A stretch of 64,000 nucleotides of DNA from an uncultured Pelagibacteraceae bacterium (GTDB taxonomy: Bacteria > Pseudomonadota > Alphaproteobacteria > Pelagibacterales > Pelagibacteraceae), in the NCBI GenBank assembly GCA_902625035.1, contig CACNZK010000001.1:62001-126000 (forward strand). Reading direction: 5' to 3'. Made by a program: the position numbers and the translations under genes. Below are positions 26,572 through 36,188 of this stretch, one piece after another. Each line of letters opens with the position of its first letter. Positions within the stretch are counted from its first letter, which is position 1. The notes below the pieces were generated by a model. It saw nothing but the letters and a program-made list of their open reading frames with translations. It ran no database searches and was not told the DNA's origin.

Positions 26572-27195
26572 TTATCTAGACTTTCTTTTATAATTTTTTA
26601 CCTCTAATTGTTGACTTCTTGTGAGAGCTAGAGATTTTTTACTTACATTTCTAGTAATTATTGATCCTGCACCAATGATACTACCTTCCTCTAGTGTTAG
26701 TGGAGCTACTAAAGATGAATTTGAGCCAACAAAGACATTGTCTTTAATCTTAGTTTTGTTTTTTTTAATTCCATCATAATTGCAAGTGATTGTACCTGCT
26801 CCAACGTTGACAGATTTACCAACAAAAGTATCACCAATATAAGCTAAATGATTCACCTTAGATTTTTTTCCGACAGTGCTTTTTTTAACTTCAACAAAAT
26901 TTCCTATTTTAGAGCCTTCTTTCAAAGTGGTACCTGGTCTTATTCTTGCATAAGGACCTATTTCAACTTTATTTTCAATTTTACAATTCTCTAAATGACT
27001 AAAAGATTTTACAGTAACATTATTACCAATCCTCACTTTTGACCCAATTACTACGTATGGTTCTATAGTCACATTTTTTCCAATTTTAGTATCTTTAGAA
27101 AAATAGATTGTTTCTGGAGCTATCATATTCACTTTAGATTTTAAGAATTTACTTCTTAGTGAATTTTGTATTTTTTGTAAATTTAATTGTTTCAT
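26572..27195 (-). CDS. GlmU-like acetyltransferase, lacking the uridylyltransferase domain
   Basis: 207 residues equal to the C-terminal left-handed beta-helix half of GlmU (normally about 450 residues). Repeated hexapeptides run from about residue 36 (KIGKNVTIEPYVVIG), with GPYARIRPGT, GNFVEVKKSTVG, NHLAYIGDTFVG and GAGTITCNYDG, which are the GlmU acetyl-CoA and GlcN-1-P motifs. The N-terminal pyrophosphorylase domain with its LAAGxGTRM motif is missing, and no room remains for it because the divergent gph starts 72 bp upstream. It should acetylate glucosamine-1-phosphate; the uridylyl step needs another protein. Adjacent to glmS, which supports the pathway. Confidence 0.85.
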   Translation of the reverse strand: MKQLNLQKIQNSLRSKFLKSKVNMIAPETIYFSKDTKIGKNVTIEPYVVIGSKVRIGNNVTVKSFSHLENCKIENKVEIGPYARIRPGTTLKEGSKIGNFVEVKKSTVGKKSKVNHLAYIGDTFVGKSVNVGAGTITCNYDGIKKNKTKIKDNVFVGSNSSLVAPLTLEEGSIIGAGSIITRNVSKKSLALTRSQQLEVKNYKRKSR

Positions 27196-27266
27196 CTAGA
27201 AAATTACTTACATTAAGTATATATCTTTCTTAATTCACAAAATATTTCTTAAAAATACTTTTATCT

Positions 27267-27950
27267 ATGAAACAGATTTATACAATTCTTTTTGATTTAG
27301 ACGGGACTTTAGTAGATACGGCACCAGACTTGATGAGAGCCCACAATTATGTAATGAATAAATTTGGGTACCCAACAAAGTCTACCGAAGAAATAAGAAA
27401 CTTGGTGGGTCAAGGAGCTGGCGCAATGCTTGGTAGATCTATATGGGGTCAGGCTAAAAAAGAATTTGGTAAAGTTCAGGATGAAAAGATCAAAAAAGAA
27501 ATGGTTAAAGAATTCGTAGATTATTATGGAAAAAATATTGTAAATGAAAGTAAATTAATTGATGGAGTTAAAGATTTTTTAATATGGTCAAAAGAAAAAA
27601 AAATTTCAATGGGTGTTTGCACAAATAAACAAGAGCATTTAGCAATTGATCTTTTAAAAAAAATTGGAATTTATGATTTTTTTGAATATGTAGCTGGTCA
27701 CAATACATTTGATTATTGTAAGCCTGACCCAAGACATTTAACATCTGTAGTTGAAATTCTTGATGGGGATCTAAAAAAAACCTTGATGATTGGCGATAGT
27801 GAGACAGATGCTAATGCAGCAAAAGCTGCTGGAATTCCAGTTATATTGCTTGAGGATGGATATACGGAAAAAAATACAACTGAAATTTACCATAATCACT
27901 TAATAAAAGACTTCATTGGTATTGAAAAAATTGTATCAAAATATCTTTAA
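27267..27950 (+). CDS. gph: phosphoglycolate phosphatase (HAD family)
   Basis: 227 residues. HAD motif I FDLDGTLVDTAPDL at the N-terminus, a helical cap domain (residues about 20-90), motif II around SMGVCTNK, motif III KPDP and motif IV MIGDSETDANAAKAAGIPVILL. It is most like Gph, which removes 2-phosphoglycolate, but related HAD enzymes with other sugar phosphates cannot be excluded. Divergent from the GlmU-like gene. Confidence 0.88.
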   Translation: MKQIYTILFDLDGTLVDTAPDLMRAHNYVMNKFGYPTKSTEEIRNLVGQGAGAMLGRSIWGQAKKEFGKVQDEKIKKEMVKEFVDYYGKNIVNESKLIDGVKDFLIWSKEKKISMGVCTNKQEHLAIDLLKKIGIYDFFEYVAGHNTFDYCKPDPRHLTSVVEILDGDLKKTLMIGDSETDANAAKAAGIPVILLEDGYTEKNTTEIYHNHLIKDFIGIEKIVSKYL

Positions 27951-28001
27951 TATTGATTATTTTTTTTTAACTATTAGAACAGTTTTTTATTAGGAGTTAT
28001 T

Positions 28002-29504
28002 TTGATCGTACATAATGTAAAAGTTTTCCCATCTAAAATTCACTTACCCAAAAAAAAACAACTAGCCTGGAAAATCGCAGAGATTGCTAGCGATAATGCA
28101 AAATTAGATAGAGAAGCAATGGAAATGGTGATTAATAGAATTATTGATAATGCTTCAGTTGCAATAGCCTCTTTAAATAGACGTCCAGTTATTTCATCAC
28201 GAGAAATGGCCTTAAAACATTCAAGAAAAAATGGTGCAACATTGTTTGGAATTAATAATAAATTAAAATTTGATTGTGAATGGGCAGCTTGGAGTAATGG
28301 AACAGCTGTAAGAGAGCTTGATTTTCATGATACATTTTTAGCTGCTGATTACAGTCATCCTGGTGATAATATTCCTCCTCTTATAAGTGTTGCACAACAA
28401 AACAAAAAAAGTGGGCTCGATCTTTTGAGAGGGATAATTACTGCTTACGAGGTGCAAGTTAATCTAGTGAAAGGAATTTGTTTACATAAACATAAAGTAG
28501 ACCACATAGCTCACTTAGGACCAAGTGTTGCTGCTGGAATAGGATCGATGCTAAGACTAAATACAGAAACGATCTATCAAGCTGTTCAACAAGCTCTTCA
28601 TACAACAATTTCAACTAGACAGTCTAGAAAAGGTGAAATCTCTAGTTGGAAAGCTTATGCTCCAGCGCATGCTGGGAAACTTGCAATTGAAGCAGTTGAT
28701 AGAGTGATGCGTGGTGAGGGTGCTCCAAGTCCAATTTATGAAGGTGAAGATAGTGTTATCGCAAGAATTTTAGACGGAAAAAAAGCATCATATAGAGTTC
28801 CACTTCCAAAAAAGAATGAGACTAAAAGAGCTATACTCGAGACTTACACAAAAGAATATTCCGCTGAATATCAGTCTCAAGCATTAATAGATCTTGCAAA
28901 AAAACTCAAAAAGAAATTATCAAATCTAAATCAAGTTAGGAAAATAGATATTTATACAAGTCATCATACTCATTATGTAATTGGCACAGGTGCTAATGAC
29001 CCACAAAAAATGGATCCAAATGCAAGTAGAGAGACATTAGATCACTCAATAATGTATATTTTTGCAGTAGCCTTAGAGGATGGTAGTTGGCATCATGTAA
29101 AATCGTATTCAAAAGCTAGAGCAAAAAGAAAAAGTACAATTAAGATATGGAGATCAATCAAAACACATGAGGACAAAAAATGGACCAAAAGATACCATGA
29201 TCCCAACCCTAAAAAAAAGGCATTTGGTGCAAAAGTCACTATTACACTCAAAAATGGAAAAAAAATTACGGAAGAACAAGGAGTTGCTGATGCTCATCCT
29301 TACGGTTCACGCCCATTCAAGAGAAAAAATTATATAAATAAATTTTTAACACTTACTGAGGATATATTAGATAAAAAAGAAATTGAAAGATTCCTAAAGA
29401 CAGCACAAAACTTAAGAAAACTAAAGTCAGGTCAACTAGATAGATTAAATATTGTCGTTAAAAAAAGCAAAATTAAACGAAATTTGAAAAAAGGAATTTT
29501 TTGA
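28002..29504 (+). CDS. prpD: 2-methylcitrate dehydratase, MmgE/PrpD family
   Basis: 500 residues. PrpD-family sequence with [22 protein letters not shown] near residue 105, [40 protein letters not shown] near residue 205 and a C-terminal [13 protein letters not shown] segment. It dehydrates 2-methylcitrate. The start is TTG at 28002, supported by an AGGAG ribosome binding site 5 bp upstream, with no ATG in a comparable place. First gene of prpDBC; the stop overlaps the prpB ATG. Confidence 0.93.
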   Translation: MIVHNVKVFPSKIHLPKKKQLAWKIAEIASDNAKLDREAMEMVINRIIDNASVAIASLNRRPVISSREMALKHSRKNGATLFGINNKLKFDCEWAAWSNGTAVRELDFHDTFLAADYSHPGDNIPPLISVAQQNKKSGLDLLRGIITAYEVQVNLVKGICLHKHKVDHIAHLGPSVAAGIGSMLRLNTETIYQAVQQALHTTISTRQSRKGEISSWKAYAPAHAGKLAIEAVDRVMRGEGAPSPIYEGEDSVIARILDGKKASYRVPLPKKNETKRAILETYTKEYSAEYQSQALIDLAKKLKKKLSNLNQVRKIDIYTSHHTHYVIGTGANDPQKMDPNASRETLDHSIMYIFAVALEDGSWHHVKSYSKARAKRKSTIKIWRSIKTHEDKKWTKRYHDPNPKKKAFGAKVTITLKNGKKITEEQGVADAHPYGSRPFKRKNYINKFLTLTEDILDKKEIERFLKTAQNLRKLKSGQLDRLNIVVKKSKIKRNLKKGIF

Positions 29505-30400
29505 TGCATTTTGTAGAGAAAGAGCCGATACAAAAAAGAAAAGATTTTGCTGAAAAATTAAAATCAAAAAAAATATTAAGGGTTCCTGGTGCTTATAATC
29601 CACTTACTGCAAAATTAATTGAAGAGATAGGCTATGATGCTGTTTATGTTTCTGGAGGAGTTATGGCAAATGATCTTGGATTCCCAGATATTGGCCTGAC
29701 TACTTTGCAAGATGTCAGCACACGGTCATATTTAATTTCTAGAGTTACAAACCTTCCAACAATTGTTGATATAGATACAGGATTTAAATCTTGTAAAGAA
29801 ACTATAGAAACTTTTGAAGAGTTTGGAATTACAGGAGTTCATATAGAGGACCAAATTGAAAGAAAAAGATGTGGTCACCTAGATAACAAAGAATTGATAT
29901 CAACTGATTCAATGGTAAAAAAAATTAAAGAATGTGTATCTGCAAAAAAAGATGGAAATTTTAAGATCATTGCAAGGTCTGATGCAAAAAGTGTTGAAGG
30001 AATAGATAAAATGATCGAAAGATGTAAAGCTTATATTGATGCTGGTGCAGAAATTGTTTTTCCTGAAGCACTTCATGATGAAAAAGATTTTGAAAAAGTT
30101 AGAGGGGAACTATCATGTTATTTATTAGCTAACATGACTGAATTTGGTAAAACTAAATTATTAAATTACAAACAATTGGAAGATCTTGGTTATAATATAG
30201 TTATTTATCCTGTTACAACTCAAAGATTAGCAATGAAAAATGTTGAGGATGGTCTAAGAGACATTTATACGAATGGACACCAAAACAACATTATTGATAA
30301 AATGCAAACCAGAAAACGATTATATGATCTTGTAGATTATGAAAAATATAATAATTTGGATGAAAAAATTTATAACTTTAACACTGAGGGTCATGAATAA
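29504..30400 (+). CDS. prpB: 2-methylisocitrate lyase
   Basis: 298 residues from ATG 29504. PEP mutase/isocitrate lyase superfamily: GAYNPLTAKLIEEIGYDAVYVSGG near residue 33, Asp pair in TIVDIDTGF (Mg binding), and the lyase loop KRCGHLDNKEL (KKCGH in most members) near residue 123. It splits 2-methylisocitrate into pyruvate and succinate. Its stop overlaps the start of prpC (TAATG). Confidence 0.95.
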   Translation: MHFVEKEPIQKRKDFAEKLKSKKILRVPGAYNPLTAKLIEEIGYDAVYVSGGVMANDLGFPDIGLTTLQDVSTRSYLISRVTNLPTIVDIDTGFKSCKETIETFEEFGITGVHIEDQIERKRCGHLDNKELISTDSMVKKIKECVSAKKDGNFKIIARSDAKSVEGIDKMIERCKAYIDAGAEIVFPEALHDEKDFEKVRGELSCYLLANMTEFGKTKLLNYKQLEDLGYNIVIYPVTTQRLAMKNVEDGLRDIYTNGHQNNIIDKMQTRKRLYDLVDYEKYNNLDEKIYNFNTEGHE

Positions 30401-31524
30401 TGAGTGATGAGATAAAAAAGGGTTTATTAGGAATTGTTGTAGACGAAACAGAAGTATCAAAAGTTATGCCTGAAATTAACTCTCTTACTTATAGAGGTTA
30501 TGCTGCCCAAGATTTATGTGCAAAATGTAAATTTGAAGAAGTTGCTTATTTAATTCTAAATGGTGAGTTACCAAACAAAAAACAATTAAAGAATTTTGAG
30601 AAACAAGAGAGAAAAGAGAGAAAACTCTCAAAAACTCTACTAGAGGATATTAAGAAATTTCCTAAAAAAGCTCACCCTATGGATGTAGCAAGAACAGTTG
30701 TAAGTATAATGGGTCTGGAGGATAGAGAAACAAAAGATAATTCACCAAAAGCTAACATGAGAAAAGTAATGAGGATTTTCGCAAAAACTCCTGTGGCTTT
30801 GGCTGCTTTTTATAGAGCTAGAAAAGGAAAAAAAATTATACCTCCAAAAAGTGGTCTTTCTTTTTCAGAAAACTTTTTCCATATGTGTTTTGGTAAAGTC
30901 CCAAATAAAGATATTGTTAAAGCTTTTGATGTTTCTTTAATTTTATACGCTGAACATAGCTTTAATGTTTCAACTTTTACCGCAAGAACCATAACAAGTA
31001 GTTTGTCTGACATTCATGGAGCAATAACTGGAGCAATCGCAAGTTTAAAGGGTCCTTTGCATGGTGGAGCTAATGAAGAAGTGATGCACATGATGAATAA
31101 AATAAAAAAACCCGAAAATGCTTTTAAATGGATAAATAAAGCACTTGATAATAAAGATGTTGTTATGGGTTTTGGTCATAGAGTTTATAAAAGTGGAGAT
31201 TCTAGAGTGCCAACAATGAGAGAATATTTTGGAAAAGTTGCCAAAATTAAAAAAGATAAAAAATTTGAAAAAATTTACAATATTGTTGAAAAGGTTATGA
31301 TTGATAGAAAAAATATCCATCCAAATGTAGACTACCCTACAGGTCCTACTTATCATTTGATGGGTTTTGACACAGATTTTTTTACACCTATTTTTGTAAT
31401 TTCGAGGATAACAGGTTGGTCAGCCCATATCATTGAGCAACATGCAGCAAATAAATTGATTAGACCTCTCGCTAGCTACAAGGGTAACCAACACAGAAAA
31501 GTCGTTCAATTAAATCAGAGGTAA
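30400..31524 (+). CDS. prpC: 2-methylcitrate synthase (citrate synthase family)
   Basis: 374 residues, the size of methylcitrate synthases. KGLLGIVVDETEVSKVMPEINSLTYRGYAAQDL at the start is typical of PrpC. Catalytic His in GPLHGGANEEVM near residue 220 and GFGHRVYKSGDSR near residue 260, and the catalytic Asp region MGFDTDFFTPIFV near residue 325. It condenses propionyl-CoA with oxaloacetate. With prpD and prpB it forms the methylcitrate cycle; no propionyl-CoA synthetase gene is here. Converges with nrdB. Confidence 0.93.
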   Translation: MSDEIKKGLLGIVVDETEVSKVMPEINSLTYRGYAAQDLCAKCKFEEVAYLILNGELPNKKQLKNFEKQERKERKLSKTLLEDIKKFPKKAHPMDVARTVVSIMGLEDRETKDNSPKANMRKVMRIFAKTPVALAAFYRARKGKKIIPPKSGLSFSENFFHMCFGKVPNKDIVKAFDVSLILYAEHSFNVSTFTARTITSSLSDIHGAITGAIASLKGPLHGGANEEVMHMMNKIKKPENAFKWINKALDNKDVVMGFGHRVYKSGDSRVPTMREYFGKVAKIKKDKKFEKIYNIVEKVMIDRKNIHPNVDYPTGPTYHLMGFDTDFFTPIFVISRITGWSAHIIEQHAANKLIRPLASYKGNQHRKVVQLNQR

Positions 31525-32541
31525 TTAACTAAAAGCTTCGACCCAAGTCCCTTGAGTAGATGCTTTAGAATACTCTGTTGCACGACCTTCAAAAAAGTTC
31601 ATGTGTTCAACTGCATTTAACATTGTATCTAACCATCCAAGAGGATTTTTTTGTACATCGTAGATTGGCTCCAAGCCTAGTTGAACTAATCTTCTGTTAC
31701 CTATAAATCTTATATAGTCTTTTACTTCTTGTGCGGTTAATCCTTCCATTGGACCCATTTCAAAAGCTAAATCTATAAAAGCATCTTCATGTTCGATAAT
31801 AGTTCTGCAAGCTTCATATAATTCTTTTTTTAATTTTGGAGTCCAGATTTCTGGGTTCTCTTTAATAAATTCTTTAAAAATTCTAATCATAGAATTACAG
31901 TGAAGAGTTTCATCTCTTACAGACCAAGTAACTATTTGACCCATACCTTTCATCTTATTGTGTCTTGGGAAATTTAAAAGAATCGCAAAACTTGCAAATA
32001 ATTGTAGACCTTCAGTGAAAGCACTAAAGACCGCAACAGTTTTAGCTATGTCTTCTTTTGAATTAACATTAAATCCTTGCATGTAATCGTATTTATCTTT
32101 CATTTCTTTATACTTCATGAATGCAGAATATTCTGACTCTGGCATTCCGATAGTATCAAGTAAATGAGAATAAGCAGCAACATGAACTGTTTCCATTGCA
32201 GCAAAAGCTGTCATCATCATTAAAACTTCTGTTGGTTTAAAAACAGTTGTATAATGTCTTAAGTAACAGTTATTTACTTCAACATCAGCTTGTGTGAAAA
32301 ATCTAAAAATTTGAGTTAAAAGATTTTTTTCAGGTTGTGATAAGTTTTTCTGCCAATCTCTTACATCGTCACCAAGTGGAACCTCTTCTGGTAACCAGTG
32401 AATTCTTTGTTGTGTTAACCATGCATCATAACACCAAGGGTATCTAAATGGTTTGTAAACTGGATTCTCAACTAAAAGACCCATTTTTTTTGGTTGGATA
32501 ATTTCTTTTTTTTCTACTTTAATTTTTCCTGCTACTGACAT
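31525..32541 (-). CDS. nrdB: ribonucleotide reductase class I, beta subunit
   Basis: 338 residues from the ATG at 32541, which has a GAGGAG ribosome binding site 8 bp upstream; three more codons upstream are less likely. Metal and radical residues: Asp/Glu in the first helix, METVHVAAYSHLLDT with E-x2-H-x3-Y giving the metal ligands and radical Tyr, AFTEGLQLFASFAIL and RDETLHCNSM with E-x2-H. It houses the tyrosyl radical that is passed to NrdA. It starts inside the 3' end of nrdA and has the C-terminal tail for binding NrdA. Confidence 0.95.
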   Translation of the reverse strand: MSVAGKIKVEKKEIIQPKKMGLLVENPVYKPFRYPWCYDAWLTQQRIHWLPEEVPLGDDVRDWQKNLSQPEKNLLTQIFRFFTQADVEVNNCYLRHYTTVFKPTEVLMMMTAFAAMETVHVAAYSHLLDTIGMPESEYSAFMKYKEMKDKYDYMQGFNVNSKEDIAKTVAVFSAFTEGLQLFASFAILLNFPRHNKMKGMGQIVTWSVRDETLHCNSMIRIFKEFIKENPEIWTPKLKKELYEACRTIIEHEDAFIDLAFEMGPMEGLTAQEVKDYIRFIGNRRLVQLGLEPIYDVQKNPLGWLDTMLNAVEHMNFFEGRATEYSKASTQGTWVEAFS

Positions 32542-34472
32542 GATAAACACTCCTCGTATTCTGGTTCCTCGTTAGTTTGTTGGTTTTTAGATTTATATAC
32601 ATTGGCTGTAATATCAGTTGACTGAGCATTATTGATATTTTCAGCTCTTTGGATTGATTTTGACCTACAGTAATAAAGGCTTTTTAAACCTTTTTTCCAT
32701 GCATCAAAATGAATTCTATGTAATTCTTTTTTATGAACGTCTGCAGGTAAAAATAAGTTGACTGATTGTGCTTGTGAAATAAATGGTGTTCTATCACCAC
32801 TTAACTCAATGATCCATTTTTGATTTAATTCAAAAGCAGTTTTAAAAACATCTTTTTCTAATTCTGTTAAAAAATCTAGATGCGAAACTGAACCCTGGTT
32901 AGTTGTTATTGTTGACCATGTTTCATCATCGTTTTTACCATGACTTTCTAAAATCTCTTCAAGGTATCTATTTCTAACATTGAAAGATCCTGACAAAGTT
33001 TTATGGGTGTAACTGTTAGCTGCGATAGGTTCTACTCCTGGTGATGCTCCACCACAAATTATTGAAATAGATGCAGTCGGTGCTATTGCAGTTTTATTTG
33101 AAAATCTTTCGTTGAAACCATACTCTGCAGCATCAGGACACGCGCCTCTTTCTTCAGCTAAATCTTTTGAGGCTTGGTTTACTTTTTCATGAATATTTTT
33201 AAAAATTTTTTTATTCCATGACTTTGCCATCACAGACTCTAGTGGAATTCTTTTTTGTTGTAAAAAAGAATGGAAGCCCATCACTCCTAACCCAACACTT
33301 CTTTCTCTCTCAGCAGAATATTTTGCATCTTTAAATTGCTCAGGTGCTTTATTAATAAAATCAGATAGAACATTATCTAAAAATCTCATTACATCTCCGA
33401 TCATATCTGGATCATCTTTCCACTCATCATATTTTTCCAAGTTTAGTGAAGACAAACAACAAACTGCAGTTCGATCTTTCCCATCTTTATCAATACCTGT
33501 AGGTAAAGTTATCTCGCTGCAAAGATTTGAAGTTTTTACTGTAAGGTTTGCTAACTTATGATGTTGTGGAATTTGTCTGTTAACAGTATCAATGTAAATA
33601 ATATAAGGTTCACCTGTTTCAATTCTTGCTGTTAATAATCTAATCCATAAATTTCTTGCAGATATGGTTTGTTGAATAGTGCCATCAGCTGGGCTTTTCA
33701 ATGCCCACTGTTCGTCATTTTCTACAGCTCGCATAAATGCATCTGAAACAAGTACACCATGGTGTAAGTTTAATGCTTTCCTATTTGGATCACCACCAGT
33801 TGGTCTTCTCATTTCCATAAATTCTTCTATTTCAGGATGGTCAATTGGAAGGTAACATGCAGCAGATCCTCTTCTTAATGAACCCTGGCTGATTGCCATA
33901 GTTAAAGAGTCCATAACTTTAATAAACGGAATAATTCCAGAAGTTTTTCCAACCTTCCCAATCTTTTCACCTATTGATCTTAAGTTTCCCCAATAACTTC
34001 CTATACCTCCACCTTTTGCGGCTAACCAAACATTCTCACTCCAAAGATCTAGAATGCCGCCCAAGCTATCTGATGCTTCATTTAAAAAACATGAAATCGG
34101 TAATCCTCTTTTAGTACCACCATTAGATAAAACAGGTGTAGCTGGCATGAACCATAGGTTACTTATGTAATTATAAATTCTTTGCGCATGCAAATTATCG
34201 TCTGCGTATGTGCTAGCTACTCTCGCAAATAAATCTTGAAAAGATTCATTTTGACCAAGATATCTGTCTTTCAAAGTTGCCTTACCAAAATCAGTTAAGT
34301 TCGCGTCTTTTGATCGGTCAATTTTAATTATTATGCCTTTATCATTTTGAAACAGCTCAGTTTCATTATTAAGTGAGAATAAATCTGGTCTATTGCTTTT
34401 TTGGACTTCTTTGACCTCTGGGCTATATTCAGAGACAGCTTTCTTTAATGCCTGCGATAGTATTTTATTCAT
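32532..34472 (-). CDS. nrdA: ribonucleotide reductase class I, alpha subunit
   Basis: 646 residues, shorter than E. coli NrdA (761), because the N-terminal ATP-cone is missing. Active-site features: ATPVLSNGGTKRGLPISCFLNEASD (first redox Cys), the SEITLPT/CCLSSLNLEKY region with the partner Cys, GLGVMGFHSFLQ, the glycine loop SIICGGASPGVEPI, and the C-terminal redox pair ECLSCQ. Lack of the ATP-cone implies no dATP switch of overall activity, only specificity control. Upstream are possible NrdR boxes. Some alphaproteobacterial NrdA share this short form. Confidence 0.93.
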   Translation of the reverse strand: MNKILSQALKKAVSEYSPEVKEVQKSNRPDLFSLNNETELFQNDKGIIIKIDRSKDANLTDFGKATLKDRYLGQNESFQDLFARVASTYADDNLHAQRIYNYISNLWFMPATPVLSNGGTKRGLPISCFLNEASDSLGGILDLWSENVWLAAKGGGIGSYWGNLRSIGEKIGKVGKTSGIIPFIKVMDSLTMAISQGSLRRGSAACYLPIDHPEIEEFMEMRRPTGGDPNRKALNLHHGVLVSDAFMRAVENDEQWALKSPADGTIQQTISARNLWIRLLTARIETGEPYIIYIDTVNRQIPQHHKLANLTVKTSNLCSEITLPTGIDKDGKDRTAVCCLSSLNLEKYDEWKDDPDMIGDVMRFLDNVLSDFINKAPEQFKDAKYSAERERSVGLGVMGFHSFLQQKRIPLESVMAKSWNKKIFKNIHEKVNQASKDLAEERGACPDAAEYGFNERFSNKTAIAPTASISIICGGASPGVEPIAANSYTHKTLSGSFNVRNRYLEEILESHGKNDDETWSTITTNQGSVSHLDFLTELEKDVFKTAFELNQKWIIELSGDRTPFISQAQSVNLFLPADVHKKELHRIHFDAWKKGLKSLYYCRSKSIQRAENINNAQSTDITANVYKSKNQQTNEEPEYEECLSCQ

Positions 34473-34505
34473 TTTTTGTTAATATATCTTGTTGTTATAG
34501 CGAAA

Positions 34506-34542
34506 ACAACTATATGTTGTGTGCGCCGAGTATTAATATACT
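34506..34542. promoter_or_regulatory. possible paired NrdR boxes upstream of nrdA
   Basis: Two palindromic AT-rich boxes: ACAACTATATGTTGTG (34506-34521), close to the NrdR consensus core with a central TATAT, and AGTATTAATATACT (34529-34542). Their centres are 22 bp apart, about two helical turns, while the more usual spacing is near 31 bp. They lie 34-70 bp upstream of nrdA. The repressor gene is not in this window. The rest of the 158-bp spacer before the phosphohexomutase gene shows nothing clear. Confidence 0.45.
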
Positions 34543-34630
34543 AAATATTATGTAAATCAATAGAACATTTATAGAACAGTGAAAAAATAATTCAACTATA
34601 AAAATGAAAAAAATGTAAGTAATTAACAGC

Positions 34631-36085
34631 ATGACTCAATCAATAAAAATAGACCCCTTTGGCTTCAGAGAATATGACGCACGATGGATTTACGATAAAG
34701 ATATTAATGAGCAGGGAATCACGAATCTTGGACAGGGTCTTGGTACTCAAATTAGAAAACATACCAAAAAAGAAAACCCAAGAGTAATAGTTGGACACGA
34801 TTATAGATCGTATAGTGAAAAAATAAAGTCAGCACTTAAAAAAGGTTTGGTTTCAACTGGATGTTTTATTGAAGATGTCGGCTTATCTTTATCACCAATG
34901 GTTTATTTCGCACAATTCAATCTAGATGCAGATGCAGTTGCGATGGTAACTGCTAGTCACAATGAAAACGGCTGGACAGGAGTTAAAATGGGCATCAAAA
35001 AAGGATTAACACATGCCCCTGAGGAAATGAAAGAGTTAAAAGAAATCACTTTGAACCAAAAATTTACTAAAGGCGAAGGTAATGAAAAACAAATTAAAGA
35101 TTTTGATAAGATTTATAAAAAGGATTTAATAAGTAAAAATAAGTTAAAAAAAAAAATAAAAGCTGTTGTTGCTTGTGGTAATGGTACAGCAGGAATTTTT
35201 GCTCCCGATATATTAAGAGGTATTGGGTGTGAAGTAGTAGAATTAGACTGTAATTTAGATTGGAATTTTCCAAAATATAATCCAAACCCTGAAGATCTTG
35301 AAATGCTTCATGCTATTGTTAAATCAGTTAAAGAGAACAATGCTGATATTGGTTTTGGTTTTGACGGAGATGGAGATCGAGTTGGCGTAATTGATAATGA
35401 TGGAAATGAAATTTTTTCTGATAAAATAGGCTTATTAATAGCTAGAAATCTATCTAATACACATAAAAATTCAAAGTTTATAGTGGATGTAAAATCTACT
35501 GGTCTTTATTCAACTGACAAAATTTTGAATAAAAATCAATGTGAAACTTTATATTGGAAAACAGGTCATTCTCACATCAAAAGAAAAGTGTATAATGAAA
35601 AAGCTTTAGCTGGATTTGAGAAAAGTGGACACTTTTTTTTCAATCAACCACTAGGTTACGGTTACGATGACGGAATTAATTCAGCAATTCAAGTTTGTCA
35701 CCTATTAAATAATCAAGATAAAAAAATGAGTGAAATAATTAAAGAACTTCCAACCACTTACCAATCGCCAACAATGGCACCTTTTTGTAAAGATGAGGAA
35801 AAATACAATGTAGTTGATGAAATGGTGAAGGAATTTAAAAAAATAAAAGACCAAAAAATAAAAATAGATAATCAAGAAATTAAAGAGATTATAACTGTAA
35901 ATGGAGTTAGATTTTCTTTTGATGATGGTTCTTGGGGTTTAATTCGAGCATCCTCCAATAAACCCTCATTAGTTGTAGTAACTGAAAGCCCAACTTCTGA
36001 TGAAAGAAAATTAAATATTTTTAAATTTATTGATAAAACATTAATGAAAACTGGCAAGATTGGTGAGTATGATCAAAAAATTTAA
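34631..36085 (+). CDS. phosphomannomutase/phosphoglucomutase
   Basis: 484 residues of the alpha-D-phosphohexomutase family. The phosphoserine loop is VTASHNENGWTG (Ser near 109), the Mg loop is GFDGDGDRVGVID near residue 255, the sugar-binding loop is AGFEKSGHFFF near residue 337 and the phosphate-binding loop is in the C-terminal domain (RASSNKPSLVVVTES). It interconverts hexose 1- and 6-phosphates for surface glycan and nucleotide-sugar synthesis. AlgC-like in length; whether mannose, glucose or glucosamine is the main substrate cannot be read from sequence. It may supply glucose-1-phosphate to RfbA. Confidence 0.9.
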   Translation: MTQSIKIDPFGFREYDARWIYDKDINEQGITNLGQGLGTQIRKHTKKENPRVIVGHDYRSYSEKIKSALKKGLVSTGCFIEDVGLSLSPMVYFAQFNLDADAVAMVTASHNENGWTGVKMGIKKGLTHAPEEMKELKEITLNQKFTKGEGNEKQIKDFDKIYKKDLISKNKLKKKIKAVVACGNGTAGIFAPDILRGIGCEVVELDCNLDWNFPKYNPNPEDLEMLHAIVKSVKENNADIGFGFDGDGDRVGVIDNDGNEIFSDKIGLLIARNLSNTHKNSKFIVDVKSTGLYSTDKILNKNQCETLYWKTGHSHIKRKVYNEKALAGFEKSGHFFFNQPLGYGYDDGINSAIQVCHLLNNQDKKMSEIIKELPTTYQSPTMAPFCKDEEKYNVVDEMVKEFKKIKDQKIKIDNQEIKEIITVNGVRFSFDDGSWGLIRASSNKPSLVVVTESPTSDERKLNIFKFIDKTLMKTGKIGEYDQKI

Positions 36086-36149
36086 GAAAGTAAAGATTCA
36101 ACTAAAAAGTGTTCATAAAACTCTAAAGAATCATTTAATCTGAATCTGT

Positions 36150-36188
36150 GAGGTGATGGAGGGAGACTGAAGTCACCTCTTTTTTTTT
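36150..36188 (+). terminator. hairpin with U-tract after the phosphohexomutase gene
   Basis: GAGGTGA (36150-36156) pairs with TCACCTC (36173-36179) over a purine-rich 16-nt loop, followed at once by nine T residues (36180-36188): the form of an intrinsic terminator. The ATG of the next gene begins immediately after the T run, so for that gene it acts as an attenuator or as a U-rich leader rather than a simple end point. Confidence 0.75.

Noticed and set aside
27951-28001. Terminator or riboswitch before prpD
   Set aside because: Only a 4-bp stem (AACT/AGTT) followed by T residues is visible, too weak to call; the AGGAG site for the TTG start is the only clear signal.
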